A stretch of DNA of 64,000 nt from positions 372,001 through 436,000 of the forward strand of contig JAOTON010002229.1 of the NCBI GenBank assembly GCA_034440635.1. Reading direction: 5' to 3'. Both the position numbers and the translations under genes were made by a program. Source of the stretch: Lepas anatifera. Taxonomy: Eukaryota; Arthropoda; Thecostraca; Lepadidae. Shown piece by piece: positions 23,356 through 34,877 of this stretch; the stretch's first letter is position 1; each line of letters begins with the position of its first letter. The notes beneath the pieces are model-generated. The model worked only from the letters and a program-made list of their open reading frames with translations, had not been told where the DNA came from and did no database searches.

Positions 23356-25207
23356 TTAACCCTCGCTCCACAGGGGGCCATCGATGGCCCCCTAAGGTTT
23401 TTTTAGGGATAGCAGGACAACGACGAGGCGCAGCTCTGTGGTTCGGAGCTCTATCTTTCACCCCATTATTTTCCCATCATCCCTTAAGTTTTTACCCCGG
23501 GTCACTCAAGGTCAGGTCACCAGATGAGGTCAACCAAGGTCACCTCACTTAAACTTTCGAGCTCTATAAGAGATACATTTCTTAGTCGATTAATTTGAAA
23601 CTTCCTGCACTTAATGACCTCTCCAAGGTCTATACAATGTATATTCGGTATTTTTAGATTCTGTGACCTGAGGTCAGGTCACGAGGTGACCTTTCCCATT
23701 GAAAAAGCATGGGGAGAAGTTGTCTTATGATCTAAAGTTCACAAAAAAATGATTGCAAATGCAAAGCGTAATCAGAAAGCGTTCTTTGACACCCTTTTAC
23801 GGATCCCAGGGGCCATATTTTCCCTTTGATCTCTTCAAGGTCATCCAAGGCCACCAGGGGTAAAAACAGTATTTGGACAATAACGTTTGACCTAATTAAG
23901 CTAGAGCGCTGAGTGAAACACCATCGTGTATGTCTTGTCACTGGCTTTCATCTGATATACGGCAAGGTCACTTTCTGATCTTTAATGACCTTAGGTCATA
24001 TTAGGTCATGAGGTGACCTCTGGAGGTCAAACCACTGCCCGAAGGTCATGACGTTCCACATAGTGAAAAAATGTCTGCCAATTTCCTATCAAATGTACTT
24101 TAACAGATCTCAATATCTCTAATTGCATAAGAGTTATGCCCTGTTTGCTTAATCATTGCATTTTTGAGTGAAAATAGCCTATCGTGACCTAATTTGTCCT
24201 CTGGAGGTCAAATAATTGACCTGAGCTCTTAACACACGGATTGACGAGGGTCTGAGCCACCTTCGCTTTGACGAGGGGGCGGGTACCCGCCCCCTAAGAT
24301 CTCGAGAACTACGGTAGGTAGCGAAAAACGGTAAACGGCGTTGGGTAGCCCATCCACTTGTCCATCAAAAATATTTGAACCATTTTTTTTTCAGGTCATA
24401 TTTAAGGTCACGAGAGGTCAAAACATGGCATCATAGGGATCACATGTAAATTACTGTTTTCGGTCATTACATCTGAACAATATAGAGCAAAACGACTTGA
24501 ATTATATGAATGCTCGCAGCAAGCCGAATCAAATAATATATAATTTAATCATACTAGGTCAAATTAAGGATTTGACATGACCTGATGTCAGGTCAGGGTC
24601 AAATTATATAAATGCATATCATTAGAACCGCAAAGACAAGGCAAGTCTAATGCACCTAAAATAAACGCTCTACCACCATTCGTTTTTTAGTTATTCAGCA
24701 AAAACCATTTTCCCATGTATTTCCAACGGAGAGATCACGCCTCGTACCTGACCTTAGGTCATTGATATAAAAAATACCGGAACATATTTTAGAGAACTCG
24801 GTGGGGCCATTATGTGACATGAGTTTCAATCGGATAAGTTCATTCTGCTCCGACTTACGCTATCTTAAACTTTTTTTGAGGTAAGGTCACTTGACCTGTA
24901 CTGGTGACCTGACCTGAGGTGATCTAGCCTTCAAATGTTCACAGAAGTTGTAAAATGAAGAGGAAAAAGGTATGCCAAGTACGGCGGCGCTACGCGCTCT
25001 CCTTCCGGAAAACCCGAGGGGGCGGGTACCCAACCCCCGTCAATGCGCGTGTTGAACATGCCAAGTAATTTCATACTGAGTTCACGCGAGCTTTCTAATG
25101 CACTTTGCAGATTTTCGCTAACCCCCCATATTGTCGGAGTTAGAGGGGGCCATCGATGCCCTCGGTTGGGCGAAGGTGGCGCCGGATTCCCGGTGGGGCG
25201 CAGGTTA
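23356..25207 (-). mobile_element. TTAA element type C, copy 3 (split by an A element)
   Basis: It is bounded by TTAA at 23356-23359 and 25204-25207. The single-motif end is on the left. Without the A insertion it is about 1025 bp. It is more diverged from the C consensus than copies 1, 2 and 5, consistent with greater age. Confidence 0.83.
24229..25055 (+). mobile_element. TTAA element type A, copy 2
   Basis: It has TTAA on the left (24229-24232) and TTGA on the right (25052-25055), a one-base decay of the duplication. The double-motif end is on the left. It is 827 bp, rich in TGACCT/AGGTCA. Confidence 0.85.
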
Positions 25208-25955
25208 AGTGCCTTGGCGCTTCTACGCCAATCGGGGATCCTCTGACTTACTTGTTTTGTGCAATGCTAGAAAATAAATTCATTTATGTATGTATGACAT
25301 GTCAAAGCCATCCCACAGGAATGTCAAAGTCAAGGTCAAAACTCACAACTTAAGGTCATACCAGTATTTTCAAGTTCATTGGTCCCAATCACATGGCGTT
25401 GCCAAGGATGACATTTATAATACTATGACGCCAAATTTAAGGTAACTTAGTGTAAAGTTCGGAATCGAAGATCAAGATAAAAGGTCATGGCTCCAGATCA
25501 ATCCTCAGTTTCCGTTCAACATGTGTTATAACGTTTGTTATAGTGTATGCATGTACATATGCATACATACATTATTGGGAGTACACCGTATCGTGACCTC
25601 AAAATTCAATGACCTTGAATGACCTTGAACTCAAACTTTCAGGCAAAATTTTTAGAGGCGCACCCTCAATGAACTTGGCCCGTTTATAGTATATTCATGA
25701 ATTTGTGCATAATTACGGCATTTCCCAATATTAAGCTTCCCAGCACAGTCAAGATTTGATATTCATGATTCAGTTTGGCCTTAAAATATTGACCTAGGTC
25801 AATGAAAGTTGGTTACAATGTAAATCGTTATACTCTCCACATAACCCCAAACGTAAATTTGTCTAGGTCTCTTAGTTGTTTAGACCTTAGGGAGACCAGA
25901 GACCAAACCTTCGTTCTAGTGCGCGTTAGTGTGAGACCCCTCTCCAGTGCAGGTA

Positions 25956-26751
25956 TGAACACGCGCATTCAGGTACCCGCCCCCTCGGATTTTTTCAGGT
26001 AGCACAAAAACGGCGGCGCGTAGCGCCGCTGTACTTGGCATACCTTTTCCCTGATTATTTTTTTACAATTTTTGTTAAAATTTTAAGGTCAGGTCATCTC
26101 AGGTCATGTCACCAGTACAGTTCAAGTGACCTGACCTAAAGAAGTTTAGGATAGCATAATTCAGAGTAGGATGAACTTATCCAATTAAAAGGTGTATCAC
26201 TTAATAGGCCCACCGAGATCTCTAAAATATTTTCCGGTATTTTTTATATCGATGTCCTAAGGTCAGGTACGAGGCATGACCTCTTCATAGAACACACCTG
26301 GGAAACATGGCTTTAACTGAATAAATTATTAATGGATGGTGTTCGAACCTTTATTGTAACTGCATTAGATTTGCCGTGTTCTTGCGGTTCTAATGATATG
26401 CATTTTTCCTAATTTGACCTTGACCTGACCTCAGGTCAGGTCAAATATCATATTTGGCATATCAAGGTCATATCATACATCATTCGATTCGGCTTGCCGT
26501 GAGGATTCGAAGGGTTTAAATTGCTTTTTATCTTGACTTGTTCAGATGTAATGACCGAAAACCTTCATTTACATGCTATCACTAACATGGCATGTATTGA
26601 CCTCTAGTGACCTCAAATGTGATCTGAAAAATTAAATATTTGTGATAAAGAAGTGGATGGTCTACCCAACGTGGTTTGCCGTTTTTCACTATCTAGTGTG
26701 GTTTTCGAGATCTTAGGGGCGGGTACCCGCCCCTGTCAATGCGCGTGTTAA
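25956..26751 (-). mobile_element. TTAA element type A, copy 3 (one end shortened)
   Basis: It abuts B copy 4, sharing the TGAA at 25956-25959, and ends at TTAA 26748-26751, which is also the start of the next element. By body orientation the right end should carry two motifs but has only one, so the spacer and one motif were lost, possibly by recombination between the two motif copies. Confidence 0.8.
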
Positions 26752-27170
26752 CACCCGCTCTGTTGGGCCTCTGAGCCACTTTCGCCATAGTGAAGGTGTT
26801 TAAACACCCCCCCTCACTCGATGTCGGTTCCTATACGGGATAGTGAAAAACACGGATGCTGGTGAATAGCGCCTCCAAATTCATGAAGAAACTAATTCAT
26901 TCATGAGCATAACAAACTCATGAAGAGTTAGAATCATTTTTAGTCACCATTCGCTCCTCTCGTTACAGCGAATCGAATGATCTATAATATAACTATATTA
27001 GTTCAAAACAGAAAAATGGCCTGAATGAGGTCAGGTCAAGGTCACAATCTGATCTGGCATAGTGAATATGCACATCAGTCGACTCGTAATAACAATCTAA
27101 ACGTAATGGTATTAAAGTCGAGAACGCCTCTGTGCATTGGTGAAAAACTCAATGAAATCTCAGTTAAGAA
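26748..27170 (+). mobile_element. TTAA element type E, left part
   Basis: It starts TTAACACCCGCTCTGTTGGG, then CTGAGCCACTTTCGCC as in type A, then the palindrome GGTGTTTAAACACC. The interior shares words with type A, such as GCGAATCGAATGAT and GAGGTCAGGTCAAGGTCA. Similarity fades by about 27170; the other end is missing. Confidence 0.65.
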
Positions 27171-27567
27171 AAGAAGAAAAGCAAGGAGGAAGAATATTTC
27201 AGTGTGTGGTACAAGTTTGGGATGAAAAAGGGTTCTAAGAGTGTTCTAGAGGTATCAAGAGTGTCTGGGAAACCTGTGTGCATCCAAATTATTTTAAACT
27301 CATTTCTTTATTAAACTAATGTATAGCTGGTGCATGAAATGTGGGGTATAATGTAAATAGTTTTAAACACTTATTTTAGTCCCGATAACTTCGGTTTCTC
27401 AGGTTTGTGGTTTTCTCCTGTTTTCTACTCTAATTATGTGGTCAAGCTAACTCTCACCCTTCGGGCGGACCAGCCATTGCAATATTTTGATCTGCATTAG
27501 TCGTTAAATAGGATATTACTTAATACCTAATCTTAATTTTACAGACCCTATAACAAATTCTGATAAC
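27171..27567. other. Unassigned interval, possible LINE 5' region
   Basis: It lies directly upstream of the LINE ORF1 remnant and may be its 5' untranslated region. No own signature was seen. Confidence 0.35.
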
Positions 27568-28632
27568 ATGGCACCAGTTTCAGTTAAATATATTGACAAC
27601 CGATTTGAAAGACTCACTCAAGAAAATGAACAGCTAAAAAAGGAACAATGGGATCTTAGAGAAGAATTTACAAATATGAAAGTGGGCTTCGAGGAACTTC
27701 AGTTCCTAGTGTCTGAAAAACATCGAGAGACGAGAAGCAGTCGAGACCAACTTAGCATCTGTAGACACGAAGTGCTCCACACTAGCCAATGATCTAGCTG
27801 GTGTACATGGGAGATGTCCGACACTTGCCGGTAAGCACAATGAACCCAGTTCAATACCTGAGCTTCAGTGTCAATACTCCTGCATGGGAACCCTTCTATT
27901 ATCAGGGGCAGTCATTCCCGAGTTTAGAGCTAAAGAAAACACCAAACACATGATTCTCTGAGTCATTCAGGAATACCTGGGGATCAGTATCCATCCCTTA
28001 GCTATGACAGCCTGCCATAGACTAGGAACAGGGGTACCGTCCTTGTGCGCTTTGCAAACAAGGATGAACGAGAGGCGGTATATCTCAAATGTATCTCTCC
28101 AGTGAAGCATGGTATCCAAGTACATGAAAGCCTGACCTCCAGTAGGTTAGCTGTAGTCAAATTAATCAAAGAGATGCATTACCCAAAAGAACAGTCTCCT
28201 TTCCTCACATATTACACCAGCCATGGAAGAATCTTCATCAGACCTAAAGGCTCCACTCAAGCTGTGGAAGTGGAAGTGGGTGCTACCAAGGCAGCCATCC
28301 TCGCTCTATGCCTAGGGATAACCAACAAGGGAAATGATAACTCAGTCCCTAACAGGCAACTGCCTGTGGGTCCACATAAATCTAGCCCCTCTCAAAACCA
28401 GGGCAGCAGGGTTAGTCCTATGGGAGAAAAAGCTGACAGCCCTAGGCACATTGTCATCTCCAACCCACTCCCTGATAGTGGAGAGACTCATGTGAAATCT
28501 GCTGACGCTTCTCTTCGCTCCCTGACTGGTGGATTGGTGTTGGGAGCTGGCTTCCCTACACCGAATGCAAAGGCACCCTCAAAACTCTTAGGTGACAGAC
28601 TTGGTGCAGTTTCTGTTGCGGGGGTATTGTAA
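27568..28632 (+). pseudogene. LINE ORF1 protein remnant (coiled coil plus nucleic-acid-binding region)
   Basis: The first frame (27568-27792) encodes a charged helix rich in E, K and Q (ENEQLKKEQWDLREEF), as in coiled-coil ORF1 proteins. After interruptions, about 27968-28035 encodes IQEYLGISIHPLAM, and the next frame from about 28037 continues VLVRFANKDEREAVY, so a single-base frameshift near 28036 splits one domain. This block (short helix, then V-R-F followed by a basic/acidic stretch) is the pattern of CR1/L2-type ORF1 RNA-binding domains. The last part, to 28632, is rich in S, P and G. ORF1 proteins bind LINE RNA into particles. Not functional as it stands. Family assignment is by pattern only. 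Confidence 0.68.
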
Positions 28633-29372
28633 ATGGGCCCACCCCGCTGCCCGATTCTAATGGGGGTGTAAGATTGTCCCAGCTGCTATCTCTGCTGGTA
28701 CAAACAAGACCCAGACTGCCTGTGGTATGGCAGACGCTCCATCCTTCAGTGATATTAGATCAGCTAACATATCTGAGGAGCTCCCTCCCGGTCCTTCCGA
28801 CACTCATCGACCAGATCTGTGTGTAGCGACGATCTCTCATGAGTCATCCTCTGCACCAGTGCAGACTAGAAGTAACTTCAAAACTTCTAACCTGTAAACA
28901 TGTGTATCTGTCTAACCCTCTGTTCATATCACCAGAACTGTTTCTCTCATATCGGTATCTATTTTCCTTTCCGTATCATATAGTCATGTTCCCTTCTATC
29001 CTGAGGCTGACTTTGATGTTGTCAGCCGTATAAAATATTGTTGTTACTTTCTGCTCCATATGTCTTAGAACATGTATTGGTTGGTTGGTCCGTCTGTCCT
29101 TGTAAAAGAAACAAACTAAATTAGTTTAGTTCTTTGTCTTCTCTGTAAAGTTCTGTAGGGTTTATAGATTAAGAGTTAACACCTTTTCTCTCACTAGTCC
29201 ATCAGCTTCGTTAGTTCTTGCATCTTGCTAACAAGTTTCTTCCGAATCTGCCTTTCAACTCTCTGTAATTAAATTCCAGATTCAATGTTATGTTTTTTTG
29301 AACGCATACTGCTACCATCATTGCTAGATTTTCTCCTCGGTATGCTTCCTAACCCACTATCTAACTCGTTAC
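28633..29372. other. Interval between LINE ORF1 and reverse transcriptase remnants
   Basis: No endonuclease motif was recognised. It is probably a scrambled or deleted ORF1-ORF2 junction. Confidence 0.4.
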
Positions 29373-31530
29373 ATGCTGTGCTTGATAAATGCAAGTATAT
29401 CGATATATGTCCCGCGCCGCTCATGTGACTCTAATTTGGCAACTCTTCTAAAAACGGCGTGGGACTCTATCTCTTCCGGCCATCAAACTGACATAATCTA
29501 CACTGACTACTCTGCGACCTTTCAGAGCGTGAATCATAAACTCTTACTCTATAAGCTTCAATGATGTTATAACGTGTCTGGAAAAGCGCTGTCCTGGCTT
29601 AAATAATTCCTTTGCTCGAGAAAACAACGGGTTGTCGTAAACGGAAAGTGCTCTCATTCGACGGATGAAGGCTCTGGAATACCGGAAGGCAGTCAAATAT
29701 CTCCTTTGCTCTTTGCCTTGTTCATTAATGATCTGCCAAACGAAACTCAAACAAATTCTTTGCTATTTGCTGACGATGTGAAGCTTTACCACCAAATTCA
29801 TACTACCGAAGACTCAGAACTGCTCCAGGCTGATCTAGATAGATTGGCTAAGTGGTCCGAATCCTGGAAGCTAAATCTGAATCCCTCAAAATGTCATTCG
29901 TTTAGAATCACTTTAAAAAGGAACCCCATCCCGGCAATCTACAAAATTCGAAACACACCTCTGGAGCACATGGACAAAGTTCGCGACCTCGGCATTTGGT
30001 TAGATTCCAAATAGAACTTTTCAGAGCATATAAACATCATCGTCAGCAAGGCAAACAAGATGTTGGGTCTGTTAATGCGCTCTCTTCAGAATGGCCGAGG
30101 TGGTGGAAGACTTAACACGCGCACTGGAGGGGGCCTCGGAGGCCCCCACCAGTTTTTCCAACGTGGCTGGAGAACCGCTCGTAGCCGAAACACGATACTT
30201 TGCCACATTAAACATAATTTATTAGCGCGTCGATTGGTGAAGATTTTTTGAAAATCGGTCGAAAATTGTTTGACTTATAGGCTTTTAAAGTCAGACCTGC
30301 ATTTTGAGATCGCCGTCATCGCGTGGTCGGACCAGTTAGCTTGCATTGGAGACCGAGTGGTGAAGACATAACACCATATAACCGGGATTATATGTCTAGG
30401 TCACCTCACATGAAGGTCAAGGTCAAGGCCAAAGGTCACATGTCCAGGTCATATCTGCACTTTCAAGGTCACTGACCACAGTGCTTCCGGTCAAATGACG
30501 TTACCCGGTCTGACGTACGTTATGCTATGACTTCATCGATAAGGCACCCCAATACTAAGGTCAAGGTCAAAGGGTAAGGTCAAAGGTCATTTGCAAAGGT
30601 CAATCCTCATTGCCCACCAAACAGTGGCCATAGTGTTAGTAAAAGTGTACATTATAAGTAATATACCATATTGTGACCTTACAGGTTAATGACCTTGAAT
30701 GACCTTGACCCAAAAATTGAATGGAAGGCTCTTTGAGACCTTCTCTATATGACCCTGGTCCGCCTCTAGCTTATTCCCGCCATTTTCCCGCATAACCACG
30801 GCATTTACCGGTCGGTCCCCAGATGGCCAAGTTTTGACCTTTATGACCTCGTTTGACCTTGAAGATATTGACCTAGGTCAATAAACATTTGGCATGATGT
30901 AGATCACTATAACTCCCACCCACCTCTTAAATTTAGTTTTTCTATGCCTCTTAGTTTCCGAGATCTTAGGGGGCCTACCAGGCCCCCTCCAGTGCGCGTT
31001 AGTGCCAGACCCCCTCCAGTGCGGGTGTTAAGGAAGGACCAATTTTGGCTGTATATTTTGGCAATGTTTGATCAATTCTGGAATATGGATGTGTCATCTG
31101 GGGCGAAGCTGCAAGATGTCATTTGGACAGATTAGACAGGGTTCAACATAAATTTTAATTTGGCTCGCAGCCAACATTCACACATCACAACCATCTCAGT
31201 CCTTGTCATACCATGATCTCTTAAAGCTCTTCAAAATTAGCAGTCTGTCCCAGAGAAGACTCCAGTACGACATTTGCTTCGTACTCAAAATCATAACCGG
31301 GAAGGTGGACTCCGCCTGTCTGCTCGGGAGCTTCCCACTCCATATACCTCAGCGGCGAACCAGGGGGATGCAAAGCCACATTTTACATACATGTTTCCCT
31401 GCCTCGTGTGGAGACCGTCAAAAGAGGCTTATTTCGCAGGGCAGCGATTGCTTTTAACGGCCATCTTAGACGCTGTCCCGAGGCAGACCCCTAGGCTTCG
31501 ACCTTTAGTAGTTTTAGAGCCAGGGTGAGA
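29373..31530 (+). pseudogene. LINE reverse transcriptase remnant, interrupted by a B element
   Basis: Recognisable parts in order: VPRRSCDSNL and DIIYTDYSATFQSVNHK (region of catalytic motif A, with TF replacing the usual AFD) at about 29405-29550; SLLFADDVKLY with the catalytic FADD at 29766-29777; LRWLDS-like region to 30015; then, after the B insertion, LEYGCVIWG and LDRLDRVQHKF (about 31076-31155) and PLHIPQRRTRG (about 31337-31370). Stops occur after 29562, at 30013 and just after the insertion point, so the gene is dead. The upstream polymerase motifs and endonuclease are missing. Removing the B element and one TTAA lets the same frame run across the junction. Confidence 0.83.
30112..31031 (-). 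mobile_element. TTAA element type B, copy 3
   Basis: It is bounded by TTAA at 30112-30115 and 31028-31031, 920 bp long. The single-motif end is on the left, the double-motif end on the right. By hand count it holds about 19 AGGTCA/TGACCT hexamers. It is inserted in the LINE reverse transcriptase remnant and provides the empty-site reference for B copies 2 and 4. Confidence 0.9.
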
Positions 31531-31828
31531 AAATATGTTAAAGCTCATCCATTTTAGGCTTCTTATCGTATTTTATGCCGTTTTTCATGTCTTAATGTAT
31601 TGCAGTGTTTCTGAGGTATTTTCATTTGCTTCACACTTATAGCTTCGTGTATATTTTATATCGAGTGTTTTATATTACTGTTGCAGGAATAGGTTGCATT
31701 ACATTGTTACACGGTTGCATTGTGAATATTCATTGGTGTGCTGTTTTATTGCTTGACTTCAGCTGTAATTGGGTTTCCACATACCTGTTGCTGATAAGCC
31801 TGAATAAATGAAATGAAATGAAATAACT

Positions 31829-34800
31829 GCACAATTACATCATGAAAATAAGGGCCTTAATATCATTCATGTTAATATTCGCTCCTTGTAGAATAATTAT
31901 AACTCTCTTGTTCTGTTGCTCAATCAACTAAATGTGAAGCCTGATATTATTCTAGTGTCTTAAACCTGGTTAGACCCTTCACTTACATCATCATATCAGA
32001 TCGACAACTACCGACTTGAAACTTCAAACCAGAGTGGGTCTAGAGGTAAGGGAGCAGCAATTTATATTTCCAATGACATTCCATATACTAGGCGAAATGC
32101 TCTTGAGCTGAGCAACGCCCATTTTCAATCTGTTTTGATTAAAATTCGGCCAAGAAAGTCCAGAAATGCAATCATTGGTTCGCTTTACCGCTCTCTATCT
32201 CATATCAACCCCTTAAATTCATTGAATATTTCGAAAACCTTTTTGAAGAAATAGGCAGGGAGCCAAAACATGCCATACTAGGGGGCGATTACAACATCGA
32301 TCTACTAAAATTCGACACATCTGAAAGCAGCGCCCAATTTTTCAATATGGTATCCGCAGCCGGCTGTTTTCCATGCATATCCCTCCCTACTAGAATAGCA
32401 GCAACTTCCAATACCCTGATCAACAACTTTATTAGTAATGACCTATACATCATCACCCAGAACAACCTCTGCTGTCCGATATCAGTGATCATTTGCCGAT
32501 TTCAATTACTGTTAATATAAACTACACCAATCTAATTAAAAAACTCCAAACTAGCAACCTGTTTGACTTTAGGAAACCAGATTCCCTGAAGCAAAACCTT
32601 ATTCCGAAACTAGCACAAGTATATGCGATCGATGGTGCGGAGGCAGCTGCAGCCTTCCTAATAAACACAATTAAAGAAGAATTATCTAAGTTAACTATAA
32701 AAAACAATAGGGAAAAAGTGCCGATCCAGCCATGGATATCGTACAATATTCTAAGCTGCATCAATCAGAAAAATAAACTATACAAAATATCAATTCATAA
32801 CCCTACTGTTGAAAATGGAACTAAGTTTAAACAGTATCGCAACGTTCTCAATAGCGTGATCCGAAGTGCAAAAAAGACTACTTCAAAAGAAAAATAGAAG
32901 AATTCAGAGGTAATCCTCAAAGACTATGGCAGATTCTTCTTGGCCTTACTCGCAAAAATAAGCAAAGACCTCCACCCCCTGACACATTTAAAGCTGGGGA
33001 TGCAACCTTTCATGACCCTTCTGCTATAGCGAATACCTTTAACAATTTTTTTTGCCACAATTGGCTCTACCTTAGACGCAAAGCTACCCTGTGCCTCCAC
33101 AGATCCTATGCATACTCTGCACAACCTTCATCAGCCTGTTGAATCCTTCGAATTCCAATAAGTAAATACTCTTACTATAGCCAACACAATTAAGGACTTG
33201 TTAAACACTGGTGGGGGAGAAGACAGACTTAGTTATAAAATCCTTAAAACAATTTCTGAAATTATCTCTCCAATTCTAGCTTTTATTTTCAACAAATGCA
33301 CAATTCAAGGAATTTTCCCCTCCTTCTTAAAACATGCAGTGATCATACCAGTATTAAAATCTGGGGATCCATCAAATTTCAATAACTATAGACCGATTGC
33401 CCTTTTGAGTACTATCTCAAAAGTATTCGAAAAAAATTGTTTATTATCAGATGGTTAATTTTCTAAATTGGCACAACATTTTGTACTACTATCAATTTCG
33501 GTTCAGGAGAAAGCACAGATAGCTTCATGCCGATCGCTCTTCTTTACGATCTGATAACCTCTTCTCTTGCAAATAAAAAAGTTTGTGCAACAATTACCTG
33601 GATCTTTCGAAGGCTTTTGACACTTTAAATAATGGAATTCTGCATCAAAAAGCTACATTTTATGGCTTTCACGACTTGTCCAATGATTTCCTGTCATCCT
33701 ATCTTCAAAACATTACACAGACAGTGAAATTCAACAATACCTGTTCACAAAATCATCTCACACTTAGAACGGGTGTATCACAGGGATCTGTTCTTGGGCC
33801 CCTTCTATTTCTCCTTTATATTAATGATATACATCTCAGCTTGCAAACCCCTAAATTTTTACTTTTCGCTGATGATACTGCTCTCGTATATACAGCTGAC
33901 AATATTGACCAACTACAAAGTATAACTACAAATAGCCTACCAGAAGTGTATAATTGGCTGGTGGGAAATCGTCTCACGCTGAACGCTAATAAATCTGTCT
34001 ACCAGGTATACCATTACTCTGAACCTGCCTCTCAGATTCAGATTTCAAATAATAATACCATCATACAAAGATGTTTTAGTGCTAAATATTTCGGGATAAC
34101 TATTGACGAGGATTTTAAGTGGAAATCTCATAAAGAAACACAGAACACACGATCGCCCGTAACATTGGGCTTATAAACCGTATCAAATATATTCTGGATT
34201 CAAGATGCATCCTCATGCTCTATAGTTCACTTATACTCCCATATCTTAATTACTGCTCCGAACTCTGGGGAGTAGTGTATTCCTCTCGGCTGACTAGACT
34301 TATAATTCTCCAAAAGAAGATGGTGAGAATAATTGCTAAGATCGGCGTTCGTGATCACACATCGAATATTTTTAAGGAATTAAAAATTCTGAAACTTCAG
34401 GATCTTGTTAAACATTTGCTCTTCCTCATCCTCCACTCACACCTTGCAAATACTCTCCCCCTCCTCTAACTGAAAAATTTACAATCACCTAATCAAATCA
34501 TGACAGAGTCATGAGAACCGGAAATCACTTTACGATTCCATTCGCTCCCACTAATTATCGCAATTTCTCACTCTTCTTAGCTGCTCCAATCACCTGGAAT
34601 GATATAATCGTCCCAAATATACGGTCTCTAGATGACGTTTCTGTCTCTTGATTGTTTTTCAAGACTGTTCCTAAGCGTATATTTTTAGACACAAATTGGA
34701 ATTATTGTCCCGGACAAATTTGCTACAATATTTGCTTCATCGCATCTCACCATTCCTATCGCCCGTAGATTCTACAATAAGATTTAAGGCCGCCAACGAC

Positions 34801-34877
34801 TAACATCTTATTTACCCAAAGCTACTTATGATATCTCGACACTGCTTGCACCAGTTCCGTGGGATTAAACACCATTA
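31829..34877 (+). mobile_element. Third LINE, 5'-truncated at the endonuclease
   Basis: It follows the tail of the preceding LINE directly. Endonuclease, linker and reverse transcriptase remnants are in one orientation. The 3' region is cut by the A element at 34878, and probable 3' UTR may continue after 35719. Numerous stops and frameshifts mark it as old. Confidence 0.8.
31850..34470 (+). pseudogene. LINE ORF2 remnant: APE-type endonuclease and reverse transcriptase
   Basis: The endonuclease part spans about 31850-32500: IIHVNIRSL-like start, TWLDPSLTSSYQI (after an in-frame stop near 31960), KGAAIYIS, SLYR, and the LGGDYNIDLLKF block (about 32277-32315), with the conserved D and N of APE nucleases. 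The linker lies at 32493-32897. The transcriptase part is in pieces: NYRPIALLSTISKVFEK (about 33385-33435), YLDLSKAFDTLN with motif A aspartate (about 33596), SQGSVLGPLLFLLYINDI (about 33778), LLFADDTALV with the catalytic DD (about 33861), and the thumb/C-terminal region LPYLNYCSELWG (about 34232). The enzyme would nick target DNA and prime reverse transcription. Frame changes near 33460-33583 and 34176-34215 disable it. Confidence 0.85.

Larger units (their letters stand above)
23034..25295 (+). mobile_element. LINE 3' end, same family as the window-start LINE
   Basis: The first part includes the end of ORF2 and 3' UTR to 23355; the rest is 25208-25295, ending in a TGTATGTATG tail. Both flanks of the C insertion match the window-start LINE around its TTTAAG near 2512-2516. 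The copy is heavily 5'-truncated. AATGAATGAA-type repeats at 23040-23085 precede it. Confidence 0.7.
22830..25959 (-). mobile_element. TTAA element type B, copy 4 (decayed; carries three nested insertions)
   Basis: B-type body sequence is present at about 22830-23033 and resumes at 25296. It ends at a B double-motif terminus with a decayed boundary tetranucleotide, TGAA (25956-25959). The break falls at the CATATAA...ATGTC point seen uninterrupted in the B copy at 30112. The left terminal motif has been lost. Into it inserted a LINE, into that a C element, and into that an A element. Confidence 0.75.
27568..31828 (+). mobile_element. LINE with ORF1 and ORF2 remnants, split by a B element
   Basis: The order is ORF1-like (27568-28632), a short unassigned stretch, reverse transcriptase (29373-31530), and a GAATAAATG tail running into AAATG repeats (31803-31825). 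Only about 740 bp separates ORF1 from a central reverse transcriptase motif, so the endonuclease and the first part of the transcriptase are deleted. The tail of AAATG units differs from the GTAT tail of the window-start LINE, indicating another family. Confidence 0.82.
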
